The notes below the pieces were generated by a model. The model was not told the DNA's origin, searched no databases, and saw only the letters and a list, made by a program, of their open reading frames with translations. Below, one piece after another: positions 11,879 through 24,293 of a DNA stretch of 64,000 nucleotides. The stretch is from Epiperipatus broadwayi. Lineage: Eukaryota; Onychophora; Udeonychophora; Euonychophora; Peripatidae. A program made the position numbers and the translations under genes. The stretch lies in assembly GCA_028023455.1 (NCBI GenBank), contig JAQFVV010012446.1, positions 3,661,501 to 3,725,500 on the forward strand, given 5' to 3'. Position 1 is the stretch's first letter, and each line of letters starts with the position of its first letter.

Positions 11879-12867
11879 TACTATTGCCTGTTTGAAAATT
11901 TGAATTAAAATTATTGTGCACATGGAATTCTGTTGTTACAATTGGTGAATGGGAATGACTGATGGCATAAGGGACTCGTGATGATTGGATACTATCGCCT
12001 GTTTGAAAATTTGAATCAAAATTATTGTGCACATGGAATTCTGTTGTTACAATTGGTGAATGGGAATGACTGATGGCATAAGGGACTCGTGATGATTGGA
12101 TACTATCGCCTGTTTGAAAATTTGAATCAAAATTATTGTGCACATGGAATTCTGTTGTTACAATTGGTGAATGGGAATGACTGATGGCATAAGGGTCTCG
12201 TGATGATTGGATACTATTACCTGTTTGAAAATTTGAATCAAAATTATTGCACATGGAATTCTGTTGTTACAATTGGTAAATGGGAATGACTGATGGCATA
12301 AGGGTCTCGTGATGATTGGATACTATTACCTGTTTGAAAATTTGAATCAAAATTATTGCACATGGAATTCTGTTGTTACAGCTGGTGAATGGGAATGACT
12401 GATGGCATAAGGGACTCGTGATGATTGGATACTATTACCTGTTTGAAAATTTGAATCAAAATTATTGCACATGGAATTCTGTTGTTACAGCTGGTGAATG
12501 GGAATGACTGATGGCATAAGGGACTCGTGATGATTGGATACTATTACCTGTTTGAAAATTTGAATCAAAATTATTGCACATGGAATTCTGTTGTTACAGC
12601 TGGTGAATGGGAATGACTGATGGCATAAGGGACTCGTGATGATTGGATACTATTACCTGTTTGAAAATTTGAATCAAAATTATTGCACATGGAATTCTGT
12701 TGTTACAATTGGTGAATGGGAATGACTGATGGCATAAGGGACTCGTGATGATTGGATACTATTACCTGTTTGAAAATTTGAATCAAAATTATTGCACATG
12801 GAATTCTGTTGTTACAGTTGGTGGATGGGAATGATTGATGGCATAAGGGACTCGTGATGATTGGATT
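11879..12867. repeat. minisatellite, nine 109/111-bp units
   Basis: TTTGAAAATT starts units at 11891, 12002, 12113, 12224, 12333, 12442, 12551, 12660 and 12769. The first three intervals are 111 bp; the next five are 109 bp, because ATTATTGTGCACATGG becomes ATTATTGCACATGG. Substitution variants are also grouped: TATCGCCTG in units 2-3 versus TATTACCTG later, and ACAATTGG versus ACAGCTGG. Thus the array grew by copying neighbours after the 2-bp change. In the 111-bp part the minus strand is open (11868-12254) as ~37-residue repeats starting HNNFDSNFQTG; the frame is lost in the 109-bp part. No domain recognised, so I treat it as DNA repeat, not a gene. Confidence 0.88.
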
Positions 12868-13854
12868 CTATATTGATTCAAAGGATTGCAGAAAGCAGGT
12901 AGGTAAGCATATTGCATCAGAAACATATATGTAGGCTTTGCTGAATGCAACATCTTATCTACAAAGCAGTAGGATGTACTCTTGACTAAATTGCTTATTG
13001 GTTATTCACATTTACATCCATTTAAGATCCTTTTCATTATTCTTTATTTGCAGAGCCACCAGTAAGCTAGTTTTAGCTTCAAACAATTACCCTACTATAA
13101 TTTTAAATATGCTATTACTTGCCGAAATATGTTGCTATCTGAAGTCAAATTGAGGCAACTAAGCGTCCAATGAGCAGCTGTTTCATAATTTATTCAAGTA
13201 TTTTAGCATCAAAGTGCAAAATTTGCATAAATAGATAAAATATGTTTCAACTTTTTTAAACGTTGCAGTGTTTATAATCCGTGCACAAAATATATATACA
13301 AGAGTATGTATATATATTTTGAAAATTCTAATTTTATTTCAAGTGGACGCAAATCTCTCTCTTCCACGAATCTGAAAATATATTTTTTTATATATTTTAA
13401 TGACAGGCAAAAAGATTTTAAGAATGCCAATAAAATCTTATTAGCACCACTTGAATAATTTCCAGTGCGTAATTAAATGCAGAAAGATTTATTTCAAATT
13501 AAGAAAACAACTACATCTGATCAGACATTAAAAAATATAAAGTTAACAAGTCTGAAACGTAAGCAGGTTAAGCAACTACTTGTAGCATATATATATATTT
13601 CTGTTAATTGATTTTCGTTTTTGTCTTATTTATTTAGATTGTGTATTTTTACCTTAACTATTAACAAATATCACAAAAACATTTTTAGAGATTTCAACTA
13701 AGAATAAATTTATTAGTGGTTTTATTTTAAATTCTTCAATTCTGCTACTGTAGCAATAAATTTGGCAGTCTTAACTATATGGTTGTGGTTTGTTCTTGTC
13801 CACATTTATAAAGATCAGTGTTGCTAAACTCCGTTTATATAGCAGATGAGTGTC
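12868..13854. other. AT-rich spacer
   Basis: No gene or known repeat seen. Short TA tracts at ~13290-13320 and ~13585-13600. Confidence 0.5.
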
Positions 13855-14435
13855 ATCATCATCAATCATTATCAATCCACTGCAGGATGAAGGTCTTTCC
13901 AAGTTCAATCCACCTTCTATCTTTACCTTCTCTTCTACACACCACCCCTGCACACTTTCTTATTCATCCATCCATCTCACATATGGTCTCTTTCTTGATC
14001 TTTTACAATCTTTTGGAATCCAGTTTAAGATTTCAATTGACCATCTATTATCTCTTCTAGAAATATATCCAGCCCAACTCCACTTCAGTCTTTTTTCATT
14101 GAGGTCAGTAACACCTGTTTGTACAACACTCTTACCCATATATTGCGTTTTCAATCTCTTCTTGTTGCTCCCAGCATGCATCTCTATACTTCTTTGAGTT
14201 GTCTGAAGTCAAGTCTCAGATCCATAAGTAAGAACTGGTAAAACACATTTATTAAAAACCTTCCTTTTCAAACACATAGGCATATTTCCTTTTAGTATCA
14301 AGTTATTTCTACCGAAAGCACTCCAACTAAGTTTAATTCTATGATTAATTTCATCTATTATGTTTCCATCTGTATTAATAATCTGACCAAGGTATTTGCA
14401 ACTGTTCACTTCTTCTAACTCATAATAACCACAAT
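13855..14435 (-). mobile_element. RTE LINE, 5'-truncated relic
   Basis: The minus strand gives fragments of the RTE C-terminus in order: EVNSCKYLGQIINTDGN with the reverse-transcriptase motif E region, MPMCLKRKVFNKCVLPVLTYGSET, then TGVTDLNEKRLKWSWAG and EILNWIPKDCKRSRKRP. It ends at the TGATGATGA tail, ~13855. Frames shift between the pieces. Similarity to 37491-40784 fades near 14430, the probable truncation point. No clear target duplication found. Confidence 0.8.
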
Positions 14436-15040
14436 ATATCTCGAATCTGTCAATGAGATTAGCAATGCCTAGAAAGATCAAATCCAGTTAGCGTTACTGT
14501 TGTTTCTTTTTTCATTGTTTAAATAATACTTCAGGCGTGCCAGAATGCTTCATTTGCAGTTATTTTCCAATAATTACACATGCACACACACACATATATA
14601 TATATATTATAGCGGTAGCAGCATATAAGCTATTATTTAGAGAAATATATATAAAGACAATTTATCTAATTAATAATAAGTTCATAGAAAAGGCTGTAAC
14701 AAAATCATGCAATTAATAAAGAAGAAAATAAAAGATTGAGCATGCGCACACAGTAAAGATTTTGATATACGATTAAAGTAGTAATAATGCAAGTTATGAA
14801 ATGACGTAATTCATCACATTGAAAATGAAATAAAGTAATTACCGTAACGGTGAGAGAAAAAGAGCTATGGTTATCAAGTTTATTGTAGATAACTTTGAAT
14901 AAAAACCCAATTTATTAAACATGGTGTTATAGAATGAAAATTGCAATATTTACATGTATATGATAGTTAAATGTGTAGGTGTCTCTATGGGAAATTATTC
15001 TTATACGCAAAAGTATAAAATATAAGACCACTAGGCTAGC
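14436..15040. other. AT-rich spacer
   Basis: No gene seen. A CA/TA tract lies at ~14580-14612. Confidence 0.5.
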
Positions 15041-15235
15041 TAGTAATTATATGTTCACCTATTTCCATCATTTTATTAATATTAAGTGTTACATGTCTTT
15101 GGAAAAATTCAAACTTATATTTAAACTTTTCAAATATACTCAAATGTTAGAAATAGCACATAGGTTAATATATAAAAGACATAGTTTCAAGTGATATTAT
15201 TCTCATCTTTTCTTTATATATTTCTAACCTGCAAG
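15040..15235 (+). repeat. family W end fragment
   Basis: Shares CATGTCTTTGGAAAAATTC and AAACTTTTCAAATATACTC with the left part of the family W foldback at 56508. A partial, diverged copy. Confidence 0.5.
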
Positions 15236-15339
15236 GTGATCGTACTAACACAGGAATGAAATCGAAATCTTTAGATTCATAAATATTGAACTCAAGGTGC
15301 CATCGGACAATTTTCTTCTGAAATACATCACCACCATAT

Positions 15340-15640
15340 CTAATTGTAGCTCTCCAGTGTGTTTTAATATTTGCTATATCGTTTCAATGGAAATGGTAGA
15401 CATTACACGTTAAAATGTTTTTGAGATAATTTTTATAATGTTGACAGAATTTACCTCCCCCATGTAAACTATGCCAATTTCACCCCAAAACACTTTTATG
15501 TAAAAGTTTTGCATTGTTAATTAATTTTTCCTATCCAATCCAATGACCTATAGTATTACTTCCAGCAAGATGAAGATCATATTAATTGGGTTTATGATCT
15601 TGCCATTGTATTTTTAAAATTTCCTAGGATGTCCATGTTT
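15340..15640 (-). mobile_element. second LINE family, C-terminal relic
   Basis: Conceptual minus-strand reading, with frameshifts, gives KVFWGEIGIVYMGEVNS, corresponding to the YGEL...GKR segment found near the C-terminus of many LINE reverse transcriptases. The same segment, RMFYGELKHG, is read at 27555-27765, and the two DNA stretches align along ~170 bp. A family distinct from the RTE copies elsewhere here. Heavily decayed. Confidence 0.5.
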
Positions 15641-18600
15641 CACTTCCATATAATAAATTAGATAACAGTTAACTTAGTTGCATAGTTAAAAGGTTAAAAT
15701 GAAAAAGAAAGTTAAACCTTTGATGTTTTTTTTTTATTTTTAAATGTGCCTCCCATCTCCCCCACTTGTTTGAAGTCACACTTAAATTATTTGGGTAAGA
15801 AAATATTTTTCAGGATTTTTTAATTTATAAGGTGAGATTCTTATTTTTAATCTCATATGAGGGTTACTGATTAATCTTTTATCTTTTAATACTTTAAAAT
15901 TATGCAAAAAGTTTTATCTAGTGATTGGTATTTAAAATTTATTCTCATCCAGGAAAAATGAGTAACATTGTTTAACAGTTTTACTTGTATTCATAAATCA
16001 AGCACAAATGTCATAACTTATATATTAAAAATTTTGGTGTGTGTCTGATACTTATATTTTCAATAAGATATGAGGAACACATTATATCTGATAGATGGCA
16101 TCACAGTCTCATGAGTAAAGCTTTTTATATTAAGATTTTATATTCTTTTCTCTCTTTTTCTTTTAGAATAGTGGGGAAATGGTGTGTGTTATATATGCAT
16201 ATGATATCATCTCATATAAAAAAAATATTTTTTTTTCTGAAAAAGAAAATCAGGGAAGGATTTCTTTTTGGGACATTTTACAAAGAATTTGCACTATACA
16301 TAATTATATTAATTTAGGTTATTTTGAATTGTCTTGATAAATTATTTCAAATTTATTGCTTAGAAAGTAAAATGGCTATATTATTATATTAATCTTATAA
16401 TAGCATGGACCAGTTATTTTTGTTTGTGGCTCTCAAACCACTATTTTTAGTACTATTTTGTCAATTTTTTCATTATTTTATCAAGAAAACAGTACTGAAT
16501 AATGCTGCCACCTTTAGAATTTTTTTACAACTAATAAATCAACAATATTTATATTTAATGGCATAACAATGATGTAAGCACTGCTTTTGAAAGACCTGAT
16601 TGTTCTTTTCACAAGAGAGTGCTTGTCAATGATTTTGACAGTTCTATTTTTTTGTTTTGATTTTCAAAGTGAAAGCATATGTTTTTAAACCTTTGTTTAA
16701 CACATTTATTTTTTTCATAATATTTTAGATGAATAATTCAGATTTTAGTAGGAAATATTTGCTTTTAAATGAAGGCAAATTAACAACAGCATAAAGCTGC
16801 AATTTATAATTGGATGATAAACATATATTTTAGATTTACTGCTGTAGATTATTTTCATCAATTACAAACAGAAACTTATTTTTAAATTTTTTTTATTTAC
16901 TTTAATTATCAAACTAATTATTACTTTGTATTTCAGAAACTAAACTAAATTAAATATAGTTTTAAAAGATAAATATATTTTTACTGCTGATTCTATAATT
17001 GACCAATCAAAAGTTCAGAACTTCAATTCAATCTCCCAATAGGAATTTGATACTAAGAAAGAGTTAAAGATAAAATTAAAAAAGTTTGGATGCAATTTGA
17101 GAAATCAATTGTCCATATATATATATTGTAATGGAAATAGATCAATTGAATGTTTTTCTTTTTTATTTATATACAATACGGATTCTTAAATTCAAAACCG
17201 GCCACCTTCCATTACCACAAGCAAAGAGAACATATGGACATAAACAAATCTATATTCATGCTTGACTGAACCTGTGACCATATGGATATTGCTCCAGGTT
17301 ATTTTTCCCGGTCAAATGTATCTTGACTGCTGTAATTATTAAAGAATTACAGCGCTTGGATAAGTTATAAATTTAATGGGATCAGAAATACCATACCACT
17401 AGCCTCACATGTTACTTAGCACTCAAAATGGAATAATAATTATAACCCAAAACCCTCTGGGTATATTAACTGTCTGGAATGGCGAAGAATGAGATGAAAC
17501 AGACAAAATAATTAAGGATCATTTAATATAATAAATAAATAAAAAAGAAATCAATTGAAATATTTACATACAATAAAAATCATTTGATATCATACTACAA
17601 TTAAATGTATAGGTTCCATCCTATAAATGATTATAATTTACGAAATAAATTATCCATTTGCAGTCGTCATTCCAAGTATTAGAAAAAGTTTAATTATTGT
17701 TTATATCAGTAATATCTGGACTTTGCAATTGCTTTAAATCAAGAGTATGTGCACATGTGTTCTATATAGGTATGTTATGTAATTTACCTAGGTTTTTTTC
17801 TTCATCTCCGACATGAGTTAGGGTCCTGCTGACCATCACGTGGAATTTCTGCACTTCTTTAGCAGAGAATGGTCACTCTTAGATTGGACTTGGTTTGTGG
17901 AATTTCTTCTTATCCATGGTGATTTCTCCATACTAGGACATCAAGGGCATGGCAGGTGGATCATCAGGCAGGTGCTACACTGGCAGTTGTTACATGGCAA
18001 AGGTGACTGTGCGAGCACAGTGGGTCTGAATCGGCCAGCAATCATGATGGCCTTAACCACACATTCTTGATGCTTCACTTATGTTGTAAATCATTTTCCT
18101 GTTCATACAGTGTTCAGTTTCTATGTCGAGGTCCTTCCACTCTTCTGGTTGTTTTCTTTTAAAATTTTAAAGGATTTTCATGTCTGCTTTCTACTCTATT
18201 CTAATCTGCTTATTATCAGAGCAGTGTCCTCACCGAAGTCTCTATGTGAACTCCCTTTTCTACCATCAATTCATTACTGTATTTTTCCAAATTCTTTCAT
18301 TATAGCTTTCCTTTCACACCTTTCACTTTAAGATGCCTTCAACACCTTATACAAATTTACTTTTCATACAATTTCATAGTAATATTTTACATTTATTTAT
18401 TATTTCTTTTCTTTTTTAATTTTTTTTTAATAAAATTGTTTTCATTTGACCTGCATTAAACATTGCTCTCTTTATACATACTTTCACACATGCATTTTGT
18501 TTCTCGTCAAAATGTGTACTTTTTTGGAACAGATCTTTATCTTTTGTCACATTTTAAATTCTATTTCTAATCTTATTTAAACACCTCAAGTTTTACTTTT

Positions 18601-20150
18601 TCTTTTTATAAATCATTTTTTAGTTCCTATTTCGTTTATATTTCCTTTCTCACTTTGATTTAATATTTTTCTAACTTTACTTCTTATATTTTTCAAAATA
18701 TACACTTTGGAGGGTGAAAGATACGAATCTTGTTCGATTTCATTTCCCTCTCTTTCATTTCATTACGGTAATAAATTACGACATTATCTTTCTTCATTGG
18801 TTTAATTCTTTTATTTATTTGGTTTTTTTTTTTCTATTTTCGAAACTAAACTACAATATGTATTAGCTTATTGGCTTATTAATATTTTAGATTATAAAAA
18901 ACATCGGCTATATAAAAAATAAATGTCTTGTTTACATATATTTAATATTGTTTAATATTAAATGTATACGTGTGTTATCGCAGTATGTGCGATCATCACA
19001 ATATATATATATTTCTATGAATTGATGTTATAAGTATTAATAGAAATGAGGAGATAATAATTAAATAGAGAAGCTTTAACATTTGTTGTTACCAAGAAAT
19101 TCTCAATTACTACTAATTGACAATTCCTGAGTCTAAGCATGATTACTAAGAGTAAATTAATATATGAGTATAGCATGGCTGAGTTAATATTATTTATCAT
19201 TTTAATAAACTAGGGTTTAAAATTAATTATTGGGTCGTATATCCATTTAGATATTATGAACATTGTAAACTTATAAGACATACTAAAGCTGTTGTCTCAA
19301 TCATTCATGAATTATTTTATATAGATATGAACATCTTTAAATCTTAGTGTAAATTTATATTATAAGCAATGTTTGATTAGTTAGGTATATTGGAATTTGT
19401 TTGTCGAATGGTTTATCATCATTTTCATTTGACTATAAGTGAAATATATCTTAAGTGTATATCATTATTTTGAGACAATTATATTTGATTTAATTGCGTT
19501 ATTTTAGTTTATTTTAAGTCATGTTTATATTTAGGGCATCTGAAGTGATGATCTTGTTTGTTTTCTGCTTATTTTAAATGCTGTCTGAACTTATGATGCT
19601 GTAATAAAAATTATCATTGTTTTGTTTTGTTATATGATTAGACAAAGAGTTATATTAAGTACTGAATAATTAATTATTGATTGGTATTCATTTAGTTTAA
19701 TATATTGTATTTATTTTGTTATGAACAATATTATTTATGGTTATTATAAAATTATTATTATTTTTTTTTTGATTTATATTTTATTCAGTTACAAATGATA
19801 TTCAACTTCAAGGATCTTTTTCATTGTATTGCATAGGGTGACCAACATCTGAGCTATATTTTATTCAGGTTACATTAGTGTTATTATTTCATTGCATATT
19901 TTCAATCTTTAGGGTTATAACAGAGGTTAGTATACACTTATTTATTCTGTCACAAATAGTGCACAGTTTGTAAGGCGTAAATAAAATGGATCTTTCTATC
20001 ATGGTTTTGTCATATCTGATTTGTCACAAATGACGCCAAATCTGTGGTGCATTAAAAGAAGAGTATCCCTGAATTTTATCCTATTACAAATATCGCTCTA
20101 ATTTTAATGATAAGGGTTATTTCATCATCATTTTTTATGTCAGTTATAAA
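15641..20150. other. long stretch without recognised genes
   Basis: AT-rich DNA with pyrimidine-rich segments (18.1-18.8 kb). A less AT-rich island at ~17815-18075 has an open plus frame (17840-18070, tryptophan- and histidine-rich) with no domain I recognise. A moderately complex segment at 17.18-17.5 kb also resembles no family seen elsewhere here. These could be old repeats or part of an unrecognised exon; nothing supports a call. Confidence 0.4.
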
Positions 20151-20316
20151 ATGCTGTCCAAACCTGCAGGACAACTTTTTATTCAGTTACAATATATATA
20201 TATATAATTTTCTTCTTCTTCCTTTTCTTATGTATTGTTTTCAACTTTTATATATCATATCATTTACAACTTTCTTTAACACTTTAACAATACTATTTTT
20301 ATATCAAAACTTTATT

Positions 20317-20356
20317 CCTACAGTTTTGACTGTCCTGCAGTCATCATCAGAGCTAC
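20317..20356 (-). ncRNA. hammerhead-like motif, family B, G12 changed
   Basis: Minus strand: CTGATGA, stem II TGACTG/CAGTCA (6 bp) with loop CAGGA, then AAAC where GAAAC is expected. The change is consistent with CpG to CpA at the stem II/G12 step. Probably inactive. Confidence 0.45.
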
Positions 20357-21048
20357 AATGCCCAAATATATAATTATACAATTAGTACATTTTATACACA
20401 TATTCATATACATAATTAAATACATAAATAAAATATACATTTTAACTAAACACTCTCAAAGGCACATGCTCAATTAGCTTGAAAGCCTGATATTGGAATG
20501 AAATATAATTGCAAGCACGGCGCTAGATAAAATATTTGCTTATTTACTCATAATTAAGTTTCAGTAAGAATGACGTCTAGTAAATTCTACGTAATTACAC
20601 TGGCGTCATTCAGTCAAAAAACATCGTAAATAGTAATTTAAAGTGAGAATCTACTCACGCTCTCTTCAGAAGTTCTTCAGATTTGCTCATATAAAAGAAT
20701 TTGAGTCATAGGAATAAGAGGGATTCTTTTTATTCCTGCATAAATGCTATATCTTGAATGAAGAAGAGAGTATTCATTTATTTAACACTCCCAAGGGTGC
20801 ATGCTCAATTAGCTTGAAAGGCTGATATTGGAATGAAACCTAACCATTATAAGTAATCATTATAAAATAAATATGGATAGAATTAATTAAGAGTAAAGTA
20901 ATAAAAAAGGGAAATGATTATTTGTAATGGTTAGGTTAAAATTATTTATAATGGTTAGGTTAAAATATATATTTTATTTATGTATTTAATTATGTATATG
21001 AATATGTGTATAAAATGTATTAATTGTATAATTATATATTTGGATATT

Positions 21049-21090
21049 GTAGCTCTGATGATGACTGCAGGACAGTCAAAACTGTTAGAA
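21049..21090 (+). ncRNA. hammerhead-like motif, family B, inverted partner
   Basis: Same core as 20317-20356 in the other arm: CTGATGA, TGACTG/CAGTCA, loop CAGGA, AAAC. Same G12 change in both arms, so it either preceded the duplication or was kept in step by gene conversion. Confidence 0.45.
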
Positions 21091-21649
21091 TAAAGTTTTA
21101 ATATAAAAAATAGTATTGTTAAAGTATTAAAGAAAGTTGTAAATGGTATAATATATATGTTGTAATGGTATGATATGGAAAACAGGCAAGATGTGATTCT
21201 AGACTTGATTAACACATCTACCTCATATAAATGTTCCTAAATGAGAGATTGATATTATAAACCAATAATCTTAGGATCAATGCAACCTTCTATTAAACAC
21301 CTTTTACCTATTTAGGTAACTGTAAAGCTATGCATTCAAAATGAAAATACAGTAATGTTTTTAATCCAAGCTCATTCACTTGTATAGTCATATAGCTCTG
21401 AACCCAATTCAGCATCTATACATTTTGGTGTATTTGATTTTTTTAATAATCATAGTCATGGCCATCCCATTTGACAGGATTGGTATTAAACCACTAAATA
21501 TCACATGATCACTATTTCCTATGCTTACCCAAACTATTAAAACAGAGGCAAAATTCTCTATACAGTAGTGCCTCCCAGTGCAATCCAGAGTAATCAATGA
21601 ATGCAAGAAGGTTTATGCATAAAATCTCTAATGCCTACTCATTCAATAT

Positions 21650-21689
21650 CCCCAGACTAGTTTCTAGTTAGTAGCTTTCATCAGTGAGG
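21650..21689 (-). ncRNA. hammerhead ribozyme, family H1, stem II decayed
   Basis: Minus strand: stem I CCTCA, box CTGATGA, stem II region AAGCTACTAACTA with poor pairing, GAAA, ACTAGT, C, TGGGG. Box, GAAA and triplet intact; stem II is compromised. Confidence 0.65.
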
Positions 21690-22104
21690 AACTTTGGATC
21701 TGAGAGCACTATACTTAAATCTTGGAATCCAAGGTAAGCTTCTAGTAACCATCTTTTACCTATTTAGGTAACTATAAAGCTATGAATCCAAAATGAAAAT
21801 GCAGTAATGTTTTTAATCCAAGCTCATTCACTTGTATAGTTATATAGCTCTGAACCCAGTTTAGCATCTATACATTATGGTGTATTTGATTCTTTAATAA
21901 TTATAGTCATGGCCATTCCATTTGACAGGATTGGTGTTAAATCATTAAACATCACACGATCTCTATTTCCTATGCTTACACAAACGGTTAAAACAGAGAC
22001 AAAACTTTTCATACAGTAGTGCCACCCAGTGCAAGCCAGAGTAATCAATTGATGCAAGAAGGTTTATGCATAAAATCCCTATCTAGTGACTACTCATCCA
22101 ATAT

Positions 22105-22144
22105 TCCCAGACTAGTTTTGAGCTTGTGGCTTTCATCAGTGAGG
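22105..22144 (-). ncRNA. hammerhead ribozyme, family H1, G12 to A
   Basis: Minus strand: CCTCA, CTGATGA, AAGC...GCTC with loop CACAA, AAAAC where GAAAC is expected, then TAGTC and TGGGA. The GCTC preserves the presumed ancestral stem II 3' strand. G12 to A fits CpG decay and should inactivate it. Confidence 0.7.
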
Positions 22145-22560
22145 CGCTTTGGATCTGAGAGCACTGCACTTAGGAAATGATGATTGTGATGTTTAGTGAA
22201 TTAATATTTAATGAATAATTTCAATTTATGATTTCTCATTTAGGATAAGATCTTATTTTTATACCAATTGTTATATGTGATTAATAACCTTTTCTCAATT
22301 ATGTTAAGATCACTTTCTGATGTTCTTGCACAAGTTATTTTTTCTTATAATTTTATTAGTTTTTTTTATTAATACATATACATATGTAAAACATCATTTA
22401 TATATTAATAATTTTTATTAATCATTCTTTAGACTAGAAATTATCCACTTTATGAATAATATTTCTGTAATCTTCACTACCCCACATGCAGAGGTAACAC
22501 CTTGTGGAGTGATGTAATTATAAACATATGACCAAACACATGTAAAAAAGATGTATGGTT

Positions 22561-22604
22561 CCCAAGATGGACATCTCATGTTGAACCAACACTCATCTGC
22601 TGGC
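22561..22604 (-). ncRNA. hammerhead relic, family N unit 1
   Basis: Minus strand: CAGATGA (box with U4 changed), stem II GTGTT/AACAT with loop GGTTC, GAGA in place of GAAA, then TGTCCATC and TTGGG. Recognised by alignment to unit 2; inactive. Confidence 0.55.
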
Positions 22605-22899
22605 CAAGACCACAATCTCTTACACATATCTTTATCATTGTTCAGTATATATGGCAGCAAATTACTACAGTTTAATTGATGTGTCAAACATATTACCCTC
22701 ACAACTTTAACATTTACCACTTAATGGAGTATATTAATTATTTTATTAGCCATTTATTAAATTTAGAGATTATCCATTTAATGAATAATATTCCTGTAAT
22801 GTAGTGTGTAAGGTAGGGACTGGTTTTATCCACTTTAACATCTTCTGGAGAGGTGTAATCATAAACATACAATCAAAGACATGTGAAAAAAATGTATTG

Positions 22900-22940
22900 C
22901 CCAAGATGCACATTTTGTGCTCCAGCACTCATCAGTTGAC
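22900..22940 (-). ncRNA. hammerhead ribozyme, family N unit 2, G12 to A
   Basis: Minus strand: stem I TCAA against TTGG, box CTGATGA, stem II GTGC/GCAC (loop TGGA), then AAAA for GAAA, stem III ATG/CAT with loop TG, H17 = C. Complete apart from G12 to A at a former CpG. Confidence 0.65.
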
Positions 22941-23261
22941 CAAATCACAATCTCTTACATATATCTTTATCATTATTCAATATATATATATATATATAGC
23001 AAATTATTACAGATTAATTGATAAATGCCAAATGTGCTGCCCTCACAACTTCGACACAAATCACTTAATGAAAGTATATTAATACTTTGTATTAGTTATT
23101 CATTAGATTAGAGATTATTTACTTAATGAGTAATATGTGTAGTGTGATTTTCACAACACTCTCATGCAAGGTAGGGACTGGTTTCTATCTGCTTTTAACT
23201 CCGTGTGGAGGGGTGTAATCATAAACATATGACCAAAGATGTGTGAAAAAGATCTATGATT

Positions 23262-23293
23262 CCCTAGATGCATCTTTCGCACTGAACCAGATC
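23262..23293 (-). ncRNA. hammerhead 3' half, family N unit 3
   Basis: Retains AGTGCGAAA, GATGCATC and the stem I partner, but box CTGATGA and the stem II 5' strand are deleted. Shows that unit 3 once had GAAA at this site. Confidence 0.45.
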
Positions 23294-23983
23294 ACAATCT
23301 TTTATGCATATCTTTATTATTGTTCAGTATATATTGGTAGCCAATTGCTACAGTATAATTGATGTGTCGAATTTACTGCCCTCATAACTTTGGCACAAAC
23401 CATATGGAAATATATATATTTATTAGTCATTCATTGGACTAGATATTATCCATTTAATGACTAATATTTCAGTAGGTAATTTTCACTACACCAATCTCAC
23501 ATTAAATGTGGATAAAAACCTACTCCTACCTTGCGTGAGAGTAATATATTGGAAATTATAGTACAGACATATATATATGTTATAAGAATTTATTATCATT
23601 TTCCTAGCTTTAAATTATTATTTTATCACTCCAAGTAAAATTTTCAAAATCGAAAGTGCCATTTCTAATTACATGTTTTAAAATCAAAAATTGCACAATT
23701 TAATTTAGCGTTTTTTAAAAATAAATCTTTTATGCATTTTTCTTTCGTTTTTTAAATTTTATTTTCAAGAGTAATTAGTGTCTATTATTCAATTTATGTA
23801 TGCTATCCTTTTCTAAAGTACATCTTTATAGCTGTTATTTCTATTTTTAAAAAATATTGCACTTTTCTGATGATTTTAATAATTAGTATATATGAGCACA
23901 GACTTTCACACAACCTACCACTCTCCAATCTATCTCATAACACTGATACACTTGAAGGCATACATGTCGAAAAGATAAATAAT

Positions 23984-24028
23984 CATTAATATACTTATTT
24001 CATGCTAAACCAGCAATCATCAGTTGGT
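23984..24028 (-). ncRNA. hammerhead ribozyme, family V, left arm
   Basis: Minus strand: stem I ACCAA against TTAAT (partial), box CTGATGA, stem II TTGCT/AGCAT with loop GGTTT, GAAA, stem III from ATA(A)GTAT, H17 = A. Box and GAAA intact; the stem II closing pair is lost relative to GTGCT/AGCAC at 27809. Confidence 0.6.
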
Positions 24029-24293
24029 CCAGATTATTAGCTGCACACATATATGCACTAAGTGCTCAGAAATATATCAAGATAGCCAATCTTCATATTT
24101 TAATGGACAGGCTTCAATCCACTCCATACTCCAACTCTTCAACTGTCCATCCATCATCAGATTTCAATTGAATGGACGGTTGAAGAATTGGGGTGTGGGG
24201 TGGATTGAAACTTGTCCATTAAAGTATGAAGATTGGCTGTCTTAATATATATCTGAGCACTTAGTGCATATATGTGTAGAGATGATAATCTGG

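Larger units (their letters stand above)
20200..21190. mobile_element. family B foldback, ~1 kb
   Basis: Arms of roughly 220-240 bp at ~20200-20440 and ~20955-21190 are inverted copies (both contain ACTTTCTTTAACACTTTAAC-like and TAATTATACAATTAGTACA-like blocks or complements). Each arm has a hammerhead-like core. The spacer holds a ~55-bp direct repeat (GCTCAATTAGCTTGAAAG at ~20468 and ~20803) and two short copies of TAATGGTTAGGTTAAAAT near the right arm. No coding region. Confidence 0.65.
21264..22175 (-). mobile_element. family H1 tandem hammerhead element
   Basis: Two head-to-tail H1 units: marker TTAAAACAG at ~21538 and ~21989 (period ~451), ribozyme cleavage positions at 21655 and 22110 (455). 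The unit order CCATTTGACAGGATTGG, TTTAATAATCATAGTCATGG, CCAAGCTCATTCACTTG is shared by both and by 10583-11388. Boundaries approximate; no clear target duplication found. Confidence 0.75.
22428..23550. repeat. family N tandem array with embedded hammerheads
   Basis: Three ~340-360 bp units plus a fourth partial unit start at the recurring TTATCCA(C/T)TT(T/A)ATGA block (~22440, ~22768, ~23110, ~23450). Unit features include AAACATATGACCAAA, CACAATCTCTTA and TCTTTATCATTGTTCAGTAT. A hammerhead relic sits at the same place in each of three units (cleavage positions ~22566, 22905, 23267). The array ends with a short inverted piece (CCTACCTTGCGTGAGAG versus CTCATGCAAGGTAGG at ~23160). Length and ribozyme content recall hammerhead satellites described in other animals. 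Confidence 0.75.

Noticed and set aside
11879-12867. CRISPR array
   Set aside because: Units are contiguous near-identical 109-111 bp repeats without spacers, in an animal-type genome.
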